DNA from: Bradyrhizobium manausense
Lineage (GTDB): Bacteria; Pseudomonadota; Alphaproteobacteria; Rhizobiales; Xanthobacteraceae
DNA: 64,000 nucleotides
Reading direction: 5' to 3'
Assembly: GCF_018131105.1 (NCBI RefSeq)
Contig: NZ_JAFCJI010000001.1
Span: forward strand, 1,488,001 to 1,552,000
The notes under the pieces were generated by a model that saw nothing but the letters and a program-made list of their open reading frames with translations, did no database searches and was not told the origin of the DNA. Positions within the stretch are counted from its first letter, which is position 1; every line of letters begins with the position of its first letter. This document shows, one piece after another, positions 15,877 to 24,794 of this stretch. The position numbers and the translations under genes were made by a program.

Positions 15877-18585
15877 ATGGAGTCCGGTCCCGCCCCAATG
15901 CTCGTCGAAACGCCACCGAATCCGCCGCCGAAGCGATCGTTTTCGCTGTCGATCGGCCAGATGACGTTCGGCAGCTTCATCCTGGTTCTGGCGGTGATCA
16001 TCGTCACATCGACCGCCAGCGTGATTGCGATCCGGCATATCGACGCCACCTTCGCAGAGCTCCAGCGACTGCAAAGCGTCGGCGACCTGGCTGAAGACAT
16101 CGATCGCCGCATGAACGATTTGCGGCTCGCCGCGCGTGACTTCGTCACCGACCCCGGCGCGGGCATCCAGTTCAAGCAGGTCGGCGAGGCCGCCTCGACC
16201 CTGAGCGACATCCTCAAGAAGACCCGCATCGAGCTTGCCCCCGAGCAGCAGGACATGATCGACGGCGTCTCCGAGCGGCTTGCGACGTACCGCAGCGGGC
16301 TGGATCGGATCTCGACCCTGATCGATCGCCGCGCGCAATTGCTTGCCGGGCTGCCGCCGCTGCGCGACCAGTTCGACGCCGCGGTCTCCGAAAGCGGGGA
16401 CCGCGATCTCGCCGCGCGCCTGTCGGAAGCCCAGAGCCGGATCGCGCTCGGGCTGCTCGCGCGCAATCCCTCGGCTGCCGAGCAGGCCGCGCGGGGCATG
16501 CGGACGATGGACATCGCCGATGGCAAATTGAAGTCGGCGGTCAACAACTACGCCGATGCCATCATCGCGGTCGCCGTCCGTGAACGGCAGATCGCGGATA
16601 TCGACCGCGAGGTGCTGGGAACCGAGGGCCGGCTGATCGGCCGTGTCACCGAACTGCTCCGTGACGTCAGCGACCGCCGCGGCCATGTGCTGTCGCGCGA
16701 CTTCGCCCGGACGCTTGCGGAGGCGCGCTGGCAGAGCATCGTGCTCGGCAGCATGGGTGTGCTGATCGGCATCCTCGCCGCCGGCTTCGTGGTGCGGCGG
16801 ACGGTGCGGCCGCTGGCCCAGATCGCACGCTCCATTCGCGCCCTCGCGGCAGGCGAGAAGAGGACCTCGATCCCCTCGGCCGACCTGAACAACGAGATCG
16901 GCGACATCGCGCGCGCCGCAGAAGTGTTCCGCCGCGCGCTGGAGGAGGCCGACACGGCGCGCGAGGCCGCGGTGCGCGCGCTCACCGAGCAGCGGTTGGC
17001 GGAGGAGAGCTATCGCAAGCTGTTCGAGGGCTCGGTTGACGGCATCTACGTGACGACGCCATCAGGCGATCTGCTCAACGCCAATCCGGCGCTGGCGCGG
17101 ATGATGGGCTATGACAGCCCGCAGCACCTGATCGACAGCATCAACGACATCGCCCACACCATCTACGTCCATCCCGAGGCGCGTGAGGAGTACCAGCGGC
17201 TGATGCACCGTGACGGCATGGTGCGCGAGTTCGAGTATCAGGTACGCCAGCGCAGCGGCAACGTCCTCTGGCTCTCCGACAGCGCCACAGGGGTGCGGGA
17301 CGAGCAGGGCACGATTGTCCGGTACGAGGGCACGCTTCGCGACATTACCGACCAGAAGCGCGCGGAAGATGCCATCGCCGAAGGCCGGCGCCTGCTCCAG
17401 CAGGTCATCGACACGGTGCCAGCCGTCATCAACGTCAAGGACCGTGACCTCCGCTACGTGCTGATGAACCGCTACATGGCCGGCATCTTCGGCATTGAGC
17501 CCGGCGACGCGCTCGGCCGTACCACCGCGGACCTGATGTCGCGCTATGGCGCGGCCAAGACCGACGAGAACGACAAGCGCGTGCTCAGCCTGCGCAAGGG
17601 GCTCGGCTTCTACGAGGAGGAGTACAAGGACTCCTCAGGCAATATGCGCCAATGGCTCGTCAACAAGCTGCCGCTGCTCGACGTCGAGGGCGAGATCGAG
17701 CGGATCGTCACCGTGGCGCTCGATATCGGCGAGCGCAAGCGCGGCGAACAGGAGATGCGGAAGGCCAAGGATTCCGCGGAAACCGCGCTGCGCAATCTGC
17801 GCGAGACCCAGGCCTCGCTGATCGAGGCGGAGAAGCTCGCGGCGCTCGGGCGCCTGGTCGCCGGTGTCGCTCACGAGGTCAACAATCCCGTCGGCATCAG
17901 TCTCACGGTCGCCTCGGCCCTCGAACGCAAGACGGCGATGTTCAGCGCCGAGGTCGAGCGCGGCGAACTGCGCCGCTCGACGCTCAACGACTATCTCAAC
18001 ACCAGCCGCGATGCGTCCTCGCAGCTCGTCTCCAATCTCAATCGCGCAGCCGAGCTGATCCAGTCGTTCAAGCAGGTCGCGGCCGACCGCAACTATTCGG
18101 ACCAGCGCAGCTTCGACCTCGCTGATCTCACCGAGCAGGTGGTGATGAGCCTGCGTCCGGGCCTGCGCAAACAGAATCTGACGCTCAACGTCGAGTGCCA
18201 GCCCAATCTGACCATGAACAGCTATCCCGGCCCGTACGGCCAGGTGCTGACCAATCTGTTCCTGAATGCGGTGGCCCATGCCTTCCCGGACGGCCGGCCT
18301 GGCATCATCGACATCCAGGTGCGCGAGTCCGGCAAGGACAATGTCGAGATCATCGTCGCCGACAACGGCTGCGGCATGTCGCTCGACGTGCGCCGCCGTG
18401 CCTTCGATCCGTTTTTCACGACGCGCCGCGACCAGGGTGGTACCGGCCTCGGACTGCACATCGTCTACAGCATCGTCACCAACCGGCTCGGTGGGCGGCT
18501 CGACCTCGATTCCGAGCCGGGTGGCGGCACGCGCATCCAGATGATTCTGCCGCGCACGGCGCCGCTGGAGCAGGCCGCCGAATAG
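15877..18585 (+). CDS. membrane sensor histidine kinase with HAMP and two PAS domains
   Basis: The 902-aa kinase has TM1 at about 27-50, a long periplasmic helical sensor region (50-285) and TM2 at 287-308. HAMP spans about 308-360, PAS1 about 370-490 and PAS2 about 505-625, with a coiled linker after that. The dimerisation helix carries [12 protein letters not shown] with phospho-acceptor His666. The ATPase part has [15 protein letters not shown] (N box), VADNGCGM (G1) and [10 protein letters not shown] (G2). It lacks a receiver domain and no regulator gene is adjacent, so it is an orphan kinase. The signal is unknown. The ATG at 15877 follows TTGGGAG. Confidence 0.92.
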   Translation: MESGPAPMLVETPPNPPPKRSFSLSIGQMTFGSFILVLAVIIVTSTASVIAIRHIDATFAELQRLQSVGDLAEDIDRRMNDLRLAARDFVTDPGAGIQFKQVGEAASTLSDILKKTRIELAPEQQDMIDGVSERLATYRSGLDRISTLIDRRAQLLAGLPPLRDQFDAAVSESGDRDLAARLSEAQSRIALGLLARNPSAAEQAARGMRTMDIADGKLKSAVNNYADAIIAVAVRERQIADIDREVLGTEGRLIGRVTELLRDVSDRRGHVLSRDFARTLAEARWQSIVLGSMGVLIGILAAGFVVRRTVRPLAQIARSIRALAAGEKRTSIPSADLNNEIGDIARAAEVFRRALEEADTAREAAVRALTEQRLAEESYRKLFEGSVDGIYVTTPSGDLLNANPALARMMGYDSPQHLIDSINDIAHTIYVHPEAREEYQRLMHRDGMVREFEYQVRQRSGNVLWLSDSATGVRDEQGTIVRYEGTLRDITDQKRAEDAIAEGRRLLQQVIDTVPAVINVKDRDLRYVLMNRYMAGIFGIEPGDALGRTTADLMSRYGAAKTDENDKRVLSLRKGLGFYEEEYKDSSGNMRQWLVNKLPLLDVEGEIERIVTVALDIGERKRGEQEMRKAKDSAETALRNLRETQASLIEAEKLAALGRLVAGVAHEVNNPVGISLTVASALERKTAMFSAEVERGELRRSTLNDYLNTSRDASSQLVSNLNRAAELIQSFKQVAADRNYSDQRSFDLADLTEQVVMSLRPGLRKQNLTLNVECQPNLTMNSYPGPYGQVLTNLFLNAVAHAFPDGRPGIIDIQVRESGKDNVEIIVADNGCGMSLDVRRRAFDPFFTTRRDQGGTGLGLHIVYSIVTNRLGGRLDLDSEPGGGTRIQMILPRTAPLEQAAE

Positions 18586-18597
18586 CTTCTAGTGCTT

Positions 18598-18646
18598 GAG
18601 CACGATCTTTTCGGAAGACCGCTGCACACTTTTCCGGATGATGCTC
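18598..18646. repeat. GAGCA-GATCTTTTCGGAA palindromic repeat
   Basis: The outer arms GAGCACGATC and GATGATGCTC, with CTTTTCGGAA and TTTTCCGG inside, give a 49-bp imperfect palindrome. This element is familiar to me from many Bradyrhizobium intergenic regions. It sits between convergent kinase and GrlR-like genes, and its last base is the last base of the GrlR-like stop codon, so it may double as a terminator. Confidence 0.75.
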
Positions 18647-18999
18647 TAGTCGGCCTCTGCGAGCTTGTGCAGGGTGGCGCCGAAAATCAGGCTGGCTTTG
18701 CCGACCAGCGCCGTGCCGGTCATTTCCGCGCGGGTGTCGGTGTAGGTGCCGCTGACGCCGATACCGACGGGGGCAGGGCCGCCGAACAGCGGATTGTCAT
18801 CGCCGCGCGGCGAGGTGTGCCGTTGCACCAGCACCTCGCCTTTGAAGGTGTGGTCGTCCTTCACCACGTAGCTGCCGGTGTAATAGAGGTAGGCATCGCC
18901 GCCAAGGATCCTGCCGTCGCGAAACAAAATCACGCCGCTGCCCTTGCCGGCTCGACCATCGAGCAGGTTCACGTGGATCGAATAGAGGCCGTTCTTCAT
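18646..18999 (-). CDS. GrlR family regulatory protein
   Basis: This 117-aa protein begins MKNGLYSIHVNLLDG and continues with GKGSGVILFRDGRILGGDAYLYYTGSY in pieces that match the GrlR family. GrlR itself is the LEE repressor-partner of enterohaemorrhagic E. coli, a small beta-barrel that binds GrlA. Stand-alone homologues are common in Bradyrhizobium without any known partner. I choose the ATG at 18999 because the family motif starts there; a longer start at 19023 is possible and has no better ribosome site. No type III secretion gene lies in the window. Confidence 0.8.
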   Translation of the reverse strand: MKNGLYSIHVNLLDGRAGKGSGVILFRDGRILGGDAYLYYTGSYVVKDDHTFKGEVLVQRHTSPRGDDNPLFGGPAPVGIGVSGTYTDTRAEMTGTALVGKASLIFGATLHKLAEAD

Positions 19000-19169
19000 T
19001 ACGTCCCGTCGGCCGGCCGCCATCGCCCAATGGCGTAACCGGTGAAGCTTTTATGCCAAAGCAGAACCTCTCGCGCAACGCGGCAGTTTTGCCGGCGGGC
19101 GCTGCCGACCAAAAGTGTCTGTGACACTGAGATGACGGGCGAGACCTTCGGCCAAGAAGGCCAAGAAGA

Positions 19170-19556
19170 TCAGGTGTACTTCTTGTCGCGCTCCAGCAAC
19201 TCGATGGAGATACCTTCGGGGCCGCGGAGGAAGCAAATGCGGACGCCGGGCCGGATCGTGGTCGGCTCGCGCGTGAACGTCACGCCCTTGGCCTTGAGCT
19301 CGGCGGCGACGGCGTCGATGTCCTTCACCGTGAGCCCGAAATGGTCGAGGCCCTGATGGGGGTGCGGGGGCGGCGGGCTGACGGCATTGTCGCCCTCCAG
19401 CGGCGCAATGAAGATCTTTGCGCCGCCGAGATTCACGTCGATCCGTCCCGGTGCGTGCACGATCTCGCCGCCGAGGATATCGCGCAGCCAGGCCGCGGTC
19501 GCTTCCGGATCGGGGCTGCGCAGATGGACATGATCCCAGGTGACGACAACCGGCAT
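19170..19556 (-). CDS. VOC family (glyoxalase/bleomycin resistance fold) protein
   Basis: The 128-aa single protein has two beta-alpha-beta-beta-beta modules. The first starts WDHVHLRSPDPEATAAWLRDILGG and the second GLDHFGLTVKDIDAVAAELKAKG. Candidate metal ligands are the His in each DHxHL/DHFGL segment and the Glu in GISIELLER near the C-terminus. ATG 19556 follows CGGGAGGAAT, a strong site, so the longer reading to 19613 is rejected. The fold covers glyoxalases, dioxygenases and epimerases, and the reaction is unknown. Confidence 0.85.
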   Translation of the reverse strand: MPVVVTWDHVHLRSPDPEATAAWLRDILGGEIVHAPGRIDVNLGGAKIFIAPLEGDNAVSPPPPHPHQGLDHFGLTVKDIDAVAAELKAKGVTFTREPTTIRPGVRICFLRGPEGISIELLERDKKYT

Positions 19557-19706
19557 TTCAATTCCTCCCGATAGGGTCTTGGCGATATTGCAGCGCATGT
19601 TAGCGATCCCCATCGACGATCGCTACCATGGCTCCTATTCGAGATTCGGACGGTTGGGGAACTTTAGTTCGTCTCACGGATTGAAGGAGAAGCGAGTAGC
19701 GCACGC

Positions 19707-20264
19707 ATGAAATCAGGGTTTGGCCGGATCGGACTGGGAGGCATCGTCGGAAACGGCGAGGAGCCGCCGCGGTCCCAGCCGGCCACACGCGTTTGGCTCA
19801 AGCGAGGCGTGTTGTGGCTGCTGGCTGCTGGCGTGGCCGGCAGTGCCGTCTGGTTGTCGATGCCGCCTTCGGAAGTCAATGCCGCGCAAGCCGAGCCGGT
19901 GCAATTGGCGGCGGCAAGCGTCGATCCCGCTTCCCCAACGTCGGCCTCAGATACCTCCGCTGCAGAGGCGGCCGGGCTCGAGCGGATGAGGATCTCGTCG
20001 CAGACTTGGCATCGCGGCGGCCTCGGCTCGAAAGCGCTCGTGACCTTCACCGTGCGAAATGACAATGATTATGCCGTAAAGGATGTCGAGATCGTCTGCG
20101 CCTTTACGCGGCGCGACGGCAGCCATCTGACCGACCGCAGCCGCGTGCTGGCCGACGTCGTCGGCATGAAGAGCCGCAAGACTTTTGCGCGCGTCTCCGT
20201 CGGATTCGTCAACGTGAACGCCGACCAGGCAAAGTGCTCGCTTGTGACGGCCCGGCGCGTCTAA
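19707..20264 (+). CDS. hypothetical membrane-anchored or exported protein
   Basis: This 185-aa protein has one hydrophobic segment (about 35-52, VLWLLAAGVAGSAVWLSM) after a basic stretch, then a Ser/Ala/Pro linker. The C-terminal domain (about 95-180) reads as a small beta domain: KALVTFTVRNDNDYAVKDVEI, CAFTRRDGS, TFARVSVGFV. That pattern resembles the FxLYD-like or DUF-type domains that describe how side groups extend proteins outside the membrane. I do not recognise a named family. Two cysteines are near 132 and 179 and could pair in the periplasm. Confidence 0.7.
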   Translation: MKSGFGRIGLGGIVGNGEEPPRSQPATRVWLKRGVLWLLAAGVAGSAVWLSMPPSEVNAAQAEPVQLAAASVDPASPTSASDTSAAEAAGLERMRISSQTWHRGGLGSKALVTFTVRNDNDYAVKDVEIVCAFTRRDGSHLTDRSRVLADVVGMKSRKTFARVSVGFVNVNADQAKCSLVTARRV

Positions 20265-20424
20265 ACGGCCGCCTACCGGGCTAGCGGAAAAGTTACCGTG
20301 CGTGCCCTTGGCCGGAAATCTTGACGTTGCCATTTGAACCAAAGGCTGGGCGCAGGAACCAATTAAAGGATCGCCGGTTAAGGCGAAGAGCCCACGCGGG
20401 GATGCGGGGGGCGGAGCGCGATCA

Positions 20425-20877
20425 ATGCCCATCTTTCGGTATTTCTTGTTCGTCGGTGGAGCGTTGCTCGCACTGTTGTTCGCAGCTGATTTCGCTTGGC
20501 CGACGTCGCCGGCTGTGCAGAGCGTTGCAGCTGCAAGTTACGACCAGCCGCTGATCCGGATTAGATCCGACCGTCATCTGCCTGAACGCGTCGTGCTCGA
20601 CACCAACCAGCCGACCATTGCCGCGCCGGCCGTGCAGACGGCGGCTGTTTCAGCGCCGCAGCCGAGCGCGCAGGCTGATCCATTGGCCGACCTGTCGGCG
20701 AAGGTGCGGGTGCGCGAGACATTCGCCCAACTCACCCCGAAGGCCGATGCCAAGCCGCAGGCTCCTGTTCAACCCAGGCGCAAGGTCGCGCGGGCCCATC
20801 CGGCACCGCAACGCGGTCAGCCGATGATGCTCGTGGCACAGCAGCCCCGCTTCGGCCTGTTCAACACGACCTGGTAA
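20425..20877 (+). CDS. hypothetical exported/membrane protein with Pro/Ala-rich middle
   Basis: This 150-aa protein has an N-terminal hydrophobic segment (residues 5-25, YFLFVGGALLALLFAADFAW) that may be a signal anchor. The low-complexity middle is rich in Ala, Pro and Gln and the C-terminus is basic and aromatic. No catalytic motif is visible. It follows the previous hypothetical gene by 160 bp and is closed by a good terminator. Similar short proteins occur in Bradyrhizobium as hypotheticals. Confidence 0.7.
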   Translation: MPIFRYFLFVGGALLALLFAADFAWPTSPAVQSVAAASYDQPLIRIRSDRHLPERVVLDTNQPTIAAPAVQTAAVSAPQPSAQADPLADLSAKVRVRETFAQLTPKADAKPQAPVQPRRKVARAHPAPQRGQPMMLVAQQPRFGLFNTTW

Positions 20878-20885
20878 CAGCGCCT

Positions 20886-20920
20886 CTGCCTCGCGGCGTT
20901 CGAGGCAGGAAGGGCTTTTT
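20886..20920 (+). terminator. rho-independent terminator
   Basis: The stem CTGCCTCG / CGAGGCAG at 20886-20893 and 20901-20908 with a 7-base loop is followed by GAAGGGCTTTTT. It closes the hypothetical gene that ends at 20877. Confidence 0.8.
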
Positions 20921-21029
20921 ATTGTCTGACCTCTCTGCTAATTCGAACCGATCCGAACGTTTTAGGTCAGCTGGCCTGCCAGCAGATGACCTCGGCGCTT
21001 CGGTCGTGGCCCAATGTCCGGGGGCCAGT

Positions 21030-21106
21030 GCGCTCGTAGCTCAGCTGGATAGAGCATCGGATTTCGATTCCGAGGGTCGGAGGTTCGAATCCTTCCGAGC
21101 GCGCCA
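21030..21106 (+). tRNA. tRNA-Arg (anticodon TCG)
   Basis: A full cloverleaf is readable. The acceptor stem GCGCTCG pairs with CGAGCGC, and the D arm is GCTC-AGCTGGATA-GAGC. The anticodon stem TCGGA/TCCGA encloses the loop TTTCGAT, giving anticodon TCG. The T arm is GGAGG-TTCGAAT-CCTTC. Discriminator G and an encoded CCA (21104-21106) follow. TCG reads CGA and by wobble CGG codons. No integrase or partial tRNA copy was seen nearby, so it is not an obvious island boundary. Confidence 0.96.
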
Positions 21107-21407
21107 TTTGTCAGCCCAACGCTTTCAAGGCTGTTATCAATTCGCCGAAAGACCGGTTTGCCGCGCCCGCGCCAGCGTGTCCGAGGGCGCTTCGTGGAAG
21201 GTCGCGATGATCCGGCAGGCCGGCAGGTTCACGATCGCTCGCGACGCGGCGAAATTGGCGACATCGAAATGAAATCGGCCGTCGGCACAGAATGACGGCC
21301 CAGCAAGTTTCAGCTTTTGATCTAAATCAGTTTGGCCCCAGGCTGACGGATGGCGGTGGCTCGCTATCTCGCAGAAGCGAAGGGGCCCCGAGGGCCCCTT
21401 CAAGATC
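21107..21407. other. intergenic stretch after the tRNA, possible gene remnant on minus strand
   Basis: This holds no gene I can support. On the minus strand, from about 21310 to 21137, an open frame reads like protein (LAGPSFCADGRFHFDVAN and then ACRIIATFHEAPSDTL). It has no start codon or ribosome site and runs into unrelated sequence upstream. It could be the tail of a decayed gene or chance coding potential. Confidence 0.3.
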
Positions 21408-21680
21408 TCACCAGCGGCGATAGCCATAATAGCGCGGGCGATAATATCGCGGGGCGTAATAGCGTGGCGGTCCATAATATCGGCCCCCATAACCGTAGCC
21501 GTAATAGACGTTCGGCTGCCACCAGCAGCGTCCCCAGGCGTCGCAGACCGTGCGGACCTGCTCGACGTTTGAGACCTGCGGCGTCGCAGGTGCCGGCGCA
21601 ACGGGCATGGCCGACGCCGTCGACGATGCCGCGAGGGCACCAAACAGTGACGCGGCGACAAGGCCGATCCTAAGCTTCAT
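21408..21680 (-). CDS. small exported Tyr/Arg/Gly-rich protein
   Basis: This 90-aa protein starts at ATG 21680 after GGAGGAAGAC. It has a signal peptide to about residue 25 (LVAASLFGALAASSTASA), an Ala/Pro linker and a VCDAWGRCWWQPN segment with two cysteines. The tail is dominated by Tyr, Arg, Gly and Pro (YYGYGYGGRYYGPPRYY and similar). Small secreted proteins with a WGRCWW motif and YRPRYY tails are frequent in Bradyrhizobium; their job is unknown. The tail may bind cell-surface polymers or be unstructured. Confidence 0.8.
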   Translation of the reverse strand: MKLRIGLVAASLFGALAASSTASAMPVAPAPATPQVSNVEQVRTVCDAWGRCWWQPNVYYGYGYGGRYYGPPRYYAPRYYRPRYYGYRRW

Positions 21681-21922
21681 GATGTCTTCCTCCGCTGACG
21701 CGATACAGATATCGAAGTTGTTCTGATCAAATTGTGGCGGGCCCAAAATGTAATGCTGATGAACGAGTCTTCAGTCAGCCCACCGTAGTCCCGATCAAGC
21801 ATCGTCACGCTATCCTAGCTCAGCGCCGCCGAGACCTCGGCAAGGACTTCGCCAAGCTGCCGACTGCGAGATTAGGAAGCAGTTGCAGGGCTTCCAGCCG
21901 GGAGAGGGATGCCGCGACGCCT

Positions 21923-22186
21923 TCAGTAGCAGGGGTGCCGCCGGCGGTCCTGGCCAACATAAGCGGCCGCGCTCTGGTAGCAATGGTTGGTCGACGGGCC
22001 GTCGTAGAACGCGAAGGTACCGGGGGTGATGCCCGGCCCGTAATTGTGCAGATAGCTGATCTGGTAGGGCAGCGGATTGGCGTAGTAGCGGTGATGCCGG
22101 TAATGCACCCGCGCCTCCGCCAGGCCAGGGGCTAGGATTGCCGCCGACAGGGCAGCAACCGCGGCTACAAGCGTCAACTTGCTCAT
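21923..22186 (-). CDS. small exported His/Tyr-rich protein
   Basis: This 87-aa protein starts at ATG 22186 after a GGAGAA site. It has a signal peptide ending near LAEA (residue 25). The mature part is about 62 aa, with a cluster RVHYRHHRYYANPLPY and two cysteines (near 69 and 86) that could form a disulfide. No family name comes to mind. It lies 242 bp upstream of the other small exported protein on the same strand; the two resemble each other in design but not in sequence. Confidence 0.75.
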   Translation of the reverse strand: MSKLTLVAAVAALSAAILAPGLAEARVHYRHHRYYANPLPYQISYLHNYGPGITPGTFAFYDGPSTNHCYQSAAAYVGQDRRRHPCY

Positions 22187-22494
22187 CTCGATTCTCCGGA
22201 ACCCGCGCAAATAGGTTTGCCATCTATAGCCATTTCGGGCCGCCGGGGCACCCATCTGAAGCCCCAAAATGGGGGCAAATCCCGCAGATTCCCGGGTGAG
22301 TGTGACAGAATTGCCGGGACCGGGTCAAAGCCTGCCCATTTTTGGCCTTTTCGGGATGCTTAACGAATTCCCCACACAAGTGTGGCCAAAGAGAATCCGG
22401 TCAAAGATTCCTCCTGCCGGCTCCTTTGGGGATTTTCATCGGGGTGCTCTTCGGGGCCGGTACATTCCTGCAAGGTTTTCGCCGTCAAGCTGCC
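22187..22494. other. 308-bp divergent intergenic region
   Basis: This spacer separates the His/Tyr-rich protein from the protease-like gene and should carry both promoters. A small perfect hairpin, CCACAC-AA-GTGTGG, lies at 22372-22385. No convincing gene is seen; a frame open back to 22342 is just an extension of the downstream gene. Confidence 0.4.
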
Positions 22495-22941
22495 ATGCGC
22501 ATCACGCTCCTCAGCCTGCTGTTGCTCCTCGTCGCTGCCGCTGCACCCGCGCGGGCGCAGCTGCACATCACCCGCGACCACGGCGGCTATGTCGAGGAGT
22601 ACAAGGCCAAGTACAAGCGTGTCCGCGACAAGGGCGAGCGCGTGATCATCGACGGGATCTGCAATTCGGCCTGCACGCTGGTGCTCGGCATCGTGCCGCT
22701 GAACAAGATCTGCGTGACGCCCAAGGCGAGCCTCGGCTTCCACCAGGCCTATTACGACAAGGCCTTCACCTTTGGCATCAAGGTCACCAGCGCCGAGGGG
22801 ACATCCGACCTGATGTCCTATTATCCCGATACGGTGAAAGACTGGATCCGCCGCAATGGCGGGCTCACCACCGACATGAAGAAGATCAAGAACGGGGTCG
22901 AGCTCTGGAAGATCATCGATCCCTGTCCGGAAGAATGGTGA
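22495..22941 (+). CDS. exported ClpP/crotonase-like periplasmic protein (COG3904-like)
   Basis: This 148-aa protein has a signal peptide to about residue 21 (LLSLLLLLVAAAAPARA). Its core reads VIIDGICNSACTLVLG, then VTPKASLGFHQAYY. That is the layout of predicted periplasmic ClpP-like proteins, where the Ser in CNSACT (Ser58) is the nucleophile and the His in GFHQ (His83) the base. The usual length of the family is near 150-250 aa. An acid residue of the triad is not obvious. The fold assignment is from memory of the pattern. Peptidase activity is inference. Confidence 0.65.
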   Translation: MRITLLSLLLLLVAAAAPARAQLHITRDHGGYVEEYKAKYKRVRDKGERVIIDGICNSACTLVLGIVPLNKICVTPKASLGFHQAYYDKAFTFGIKVTSAEGTSDLMSYYPDTVKDWIRRNGGLTTDMKKIKNGVELWKIIDPCPEEW

Positions 22942-23030
22942 TCGGCTGATCGGGGCCGCCGCGTTCGTCGCAGCGCAGCATCGGAAATTCGCATTGCCGC
23001 ACCGCCCTCGCTCGGGCAATGAGGGCGGCA

Positions 23031-23909
23031 ATGAATCCTGATCGAGATCAACTTGCCGCGCGGGCGGCGCCGGTGCTGTTCGTGCTGCTCTGGAGCACCG
23101 GCTTCATCGGCACCAAATACGTCATCAACAATGCCGAGCCCTTGACCTATCTCGCCATCCGCATGGCGGTGGTGGTTGGCCTGATGACGATCATCGCGGC
23201 GATCGCGCGGCCGAAATGGCCGGACCGCATCGGCATCGCGCACAGCGCGGTCGCCGGCATTCTCGTCCACGGTTTCTATCTCGGCGGCACCGCGATTGCG
23301 ATCGCGCACTCCATCCCGGCGGGACTTTCCGCACTCATTCCGGGCCTGCAGCCGATCCTGACCTCGACGATTGCCAACCGCTGGCTCGGCGAGAAGGTGA
23401 CGCCGGTGCAATGGGGCGGCTTGCTGCTGGGACTCGGCGGCGTGGCGCTGATCCTGCATAATCGCCCAATGACGGGCGAGGCCGGGATTGGCTGGCTCGC
23501 CTCGGTGGTCTCGCTGATCAGCATCACGCTGGGCACGCTGTATCAGCGGCGCTATTGCAACCACATCGACTGGCGCGCCGGTAATCTCGTGCAATATGTC
23601 GCGGTCACCATCTTCTTCACCCTCGGCGCCTTTCTGTTCGAGGACCGGGTCGTGCACTGGACGCGCGAGTTCGTGCTTGCACTCGGCTGGCTGGCGGTCG
23701 CGCTCTCGATCGGTTCGATCGGGCTGTTGTATTGGTTGATTCGCCATGCAGCGGCGACGTCGGTCGCGAGCCTGTTCTACCTGGTGCCTGCGGTGACCGC
23801 GCTGATGGCCTATCTGCTGTTCGGGGAAAAGCTCGATGCGCTCGCGATTGGCGGCATGACGATGTGCGCGGCCGCGGTGTTCGTGGTCAACAGGCGCTTC
23901 GGGACGTAG
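23031..23909 (+). CDS. DMT superfamily (EamA) transporter
   Basis: This 292-aa protein has about ten membrane segments in two EamA repeats. The first opens LFVLLWSTGFIGTKYVINNAEPL in pieces, and the second ends with SLFYLVPAVTALMAYLLFGEKL, a typical last-but-one helix pair. I use ATG 23031, preceded by GAGGG; ATG 23019 is in frame. It is probably an exporter of small metabolites with unknown substrate. It shares little with the other EamA gene at 14899. Confidence 0.87.
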   Translation: MNPDRDQLAARAAPVLFVLLWSTGFIGTKYVINNAEPLTYLAIRMAVVVGLMTIIAAIARPKWPDRIGIAHSAVAGILVHGFYLGGTAIAIAHSIPAGLSALIPGLQPILTSTIANRWLGEKVTPVQWGGLLLGLGGVALILHNRPMTGEAGIGWLASVVSLISITLGTLYQRRYCNHIDWRAGNLVQYVAVTIFFTLGAFLFEDRVVHWTREFVLALGWLAVALSIGSIGLLYWLIRHAAATSVASLFYLVPAVTALMAYLLFGEKLDALAIGGMTMCAAAVFVVNRRFGT

Positions 23910-23998
23910 TTGGGGCTCGCCGGAATACATCCCTGACGTGCGGAGGACACCGTGATAGGCTGACGGTATTTCTGCGGCCCTTTCACACGGTGATTTGC

Positions 23999-24742
23999 AT
24001 GAAGAAGGCGAAGCGCGCACTGCTCGGCAGGTCCATGAAGCCGGTCCGGATCGCCTGCATCAACTACGCCAGGCAATCGATCAGCGACCGCGACATGAGC
24101 CGGCTCACTGCGGCGCTCCAGAAGTGTTACGACAGGCACTTCCTGCCGGTGTGGGGCTATCCGGTCGACCTCTATGTCACGCGCAAGCCGAAGGCCACCG
24201 ATTGGCAATTGGTCTATTTCGACGATGCTTTGCAGAAGAACCTGCTCGGGCGCCACGAACTGACCCGTCGGGGCCAGCCGATTTCGAAGGTTTTCGTCAA
24301 GGCGCTGGGTGAGGAGCCGATCAGCGTGGCGGCCTCGCACGAGCTGTTCGAGATGGTGCTCGACCCGATGGCCAATCTGTGGGCCGACAAGAATCCCAAC
24401 ACCCAATACGCCTATGAGGTCTGCGACGCCGTCGAAGAGGACTCCTTCGACGTCGACGGCCTGCCGATGTCGAACTTCGTCTATCCGTCCTGGTTCGAGC
24501 CGTTCAAGCATCGCCGTGGTACCAAATTCGACCACAAGGGAACGCTGAAGGCGCCGTTCTCGATGACCGAGGGCGGCTACGTCATCAAGAAGGTCAACGG
24601 CAGGAAGGTGATCAAGGCGTTCGGCTCACCGGCGAAGCGGCGGCGTTTCAACGCCGAAGACCGGCGCGGGCATCGCAGCGAGTTTCGCGATCCAAAGGGA
24701 CAGCACCATCCGGGTCGGCGCGCGGCGAAGTGGCGCGGGTAG
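23999..24742 (+). CDS. hypothetical protein with HEXXE zincin-like motif
   Basis: This 247-aa soluble protein contains ASHELFEMVLDP at residues 112-123. His114-Glu115 and Glu118 form an HEXXE arrangement, as in some metallopeptidases, though a third ligand set cannot be fixed by eye. The region upstream (YARQSISDRDMSRLTAALQ, DWQLVYFDD) and downstream (AYEVCDAVEEDSFDVDG, NFVYPSWFEP) is rich in acidic and aromatic residues. The last 45 residues are strongly basic (KRRRFNAEDRRGHRSEF), which suggests nucleic-acid contact or disorder. I do not recognise a named family. Confidence 0.7.
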   Translation: MKKAKRALLGRSMKPVRIACINYARQSISDRDMSRLTAALQKCYDRHFLPVWGYPVDLYVTRKPKATDWQLVYFDDALQKNLLGRHELTRRGQPISKVFVKALGEEPISVAASHELFEMVLDPMANLWADKNPNTQYAYEVCDAVEEDSFDVDGLPMSNFVYPSWFEPFKHRRGTKFDHKGTLKAPFSMTEGGYVIKKVNGRKVIKAFGSPAKRRRFNAEDRRGHRSEFRDPKGQHHPGRRAAKWRG

Positions 24743-24750
24743 GGAGAGAA

Positions 24751-24778
24751 GTCTTCGGGCGCGCTGGCACCCGAAGAC
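24751..24778. terminator. hairpin between convergent genes
   Basis: A perfect 9-bp stem, GTCTTCGGG / CCCGAAGAC, with a 10-base loop lies between the genes ending at 24742 and 24795. It can serve both strands; there is no long T tract. Confidence 0.65.
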
Positions 24779-24794
24779 ATGTCTCGAGCTGCGA

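Noticed and set aside
21030..21106. tRNA-Arg as an integration site for a mobile island
   Set aside because: No integrase, no partial tRNA copy and no foreign-looking genes are seen in the window.
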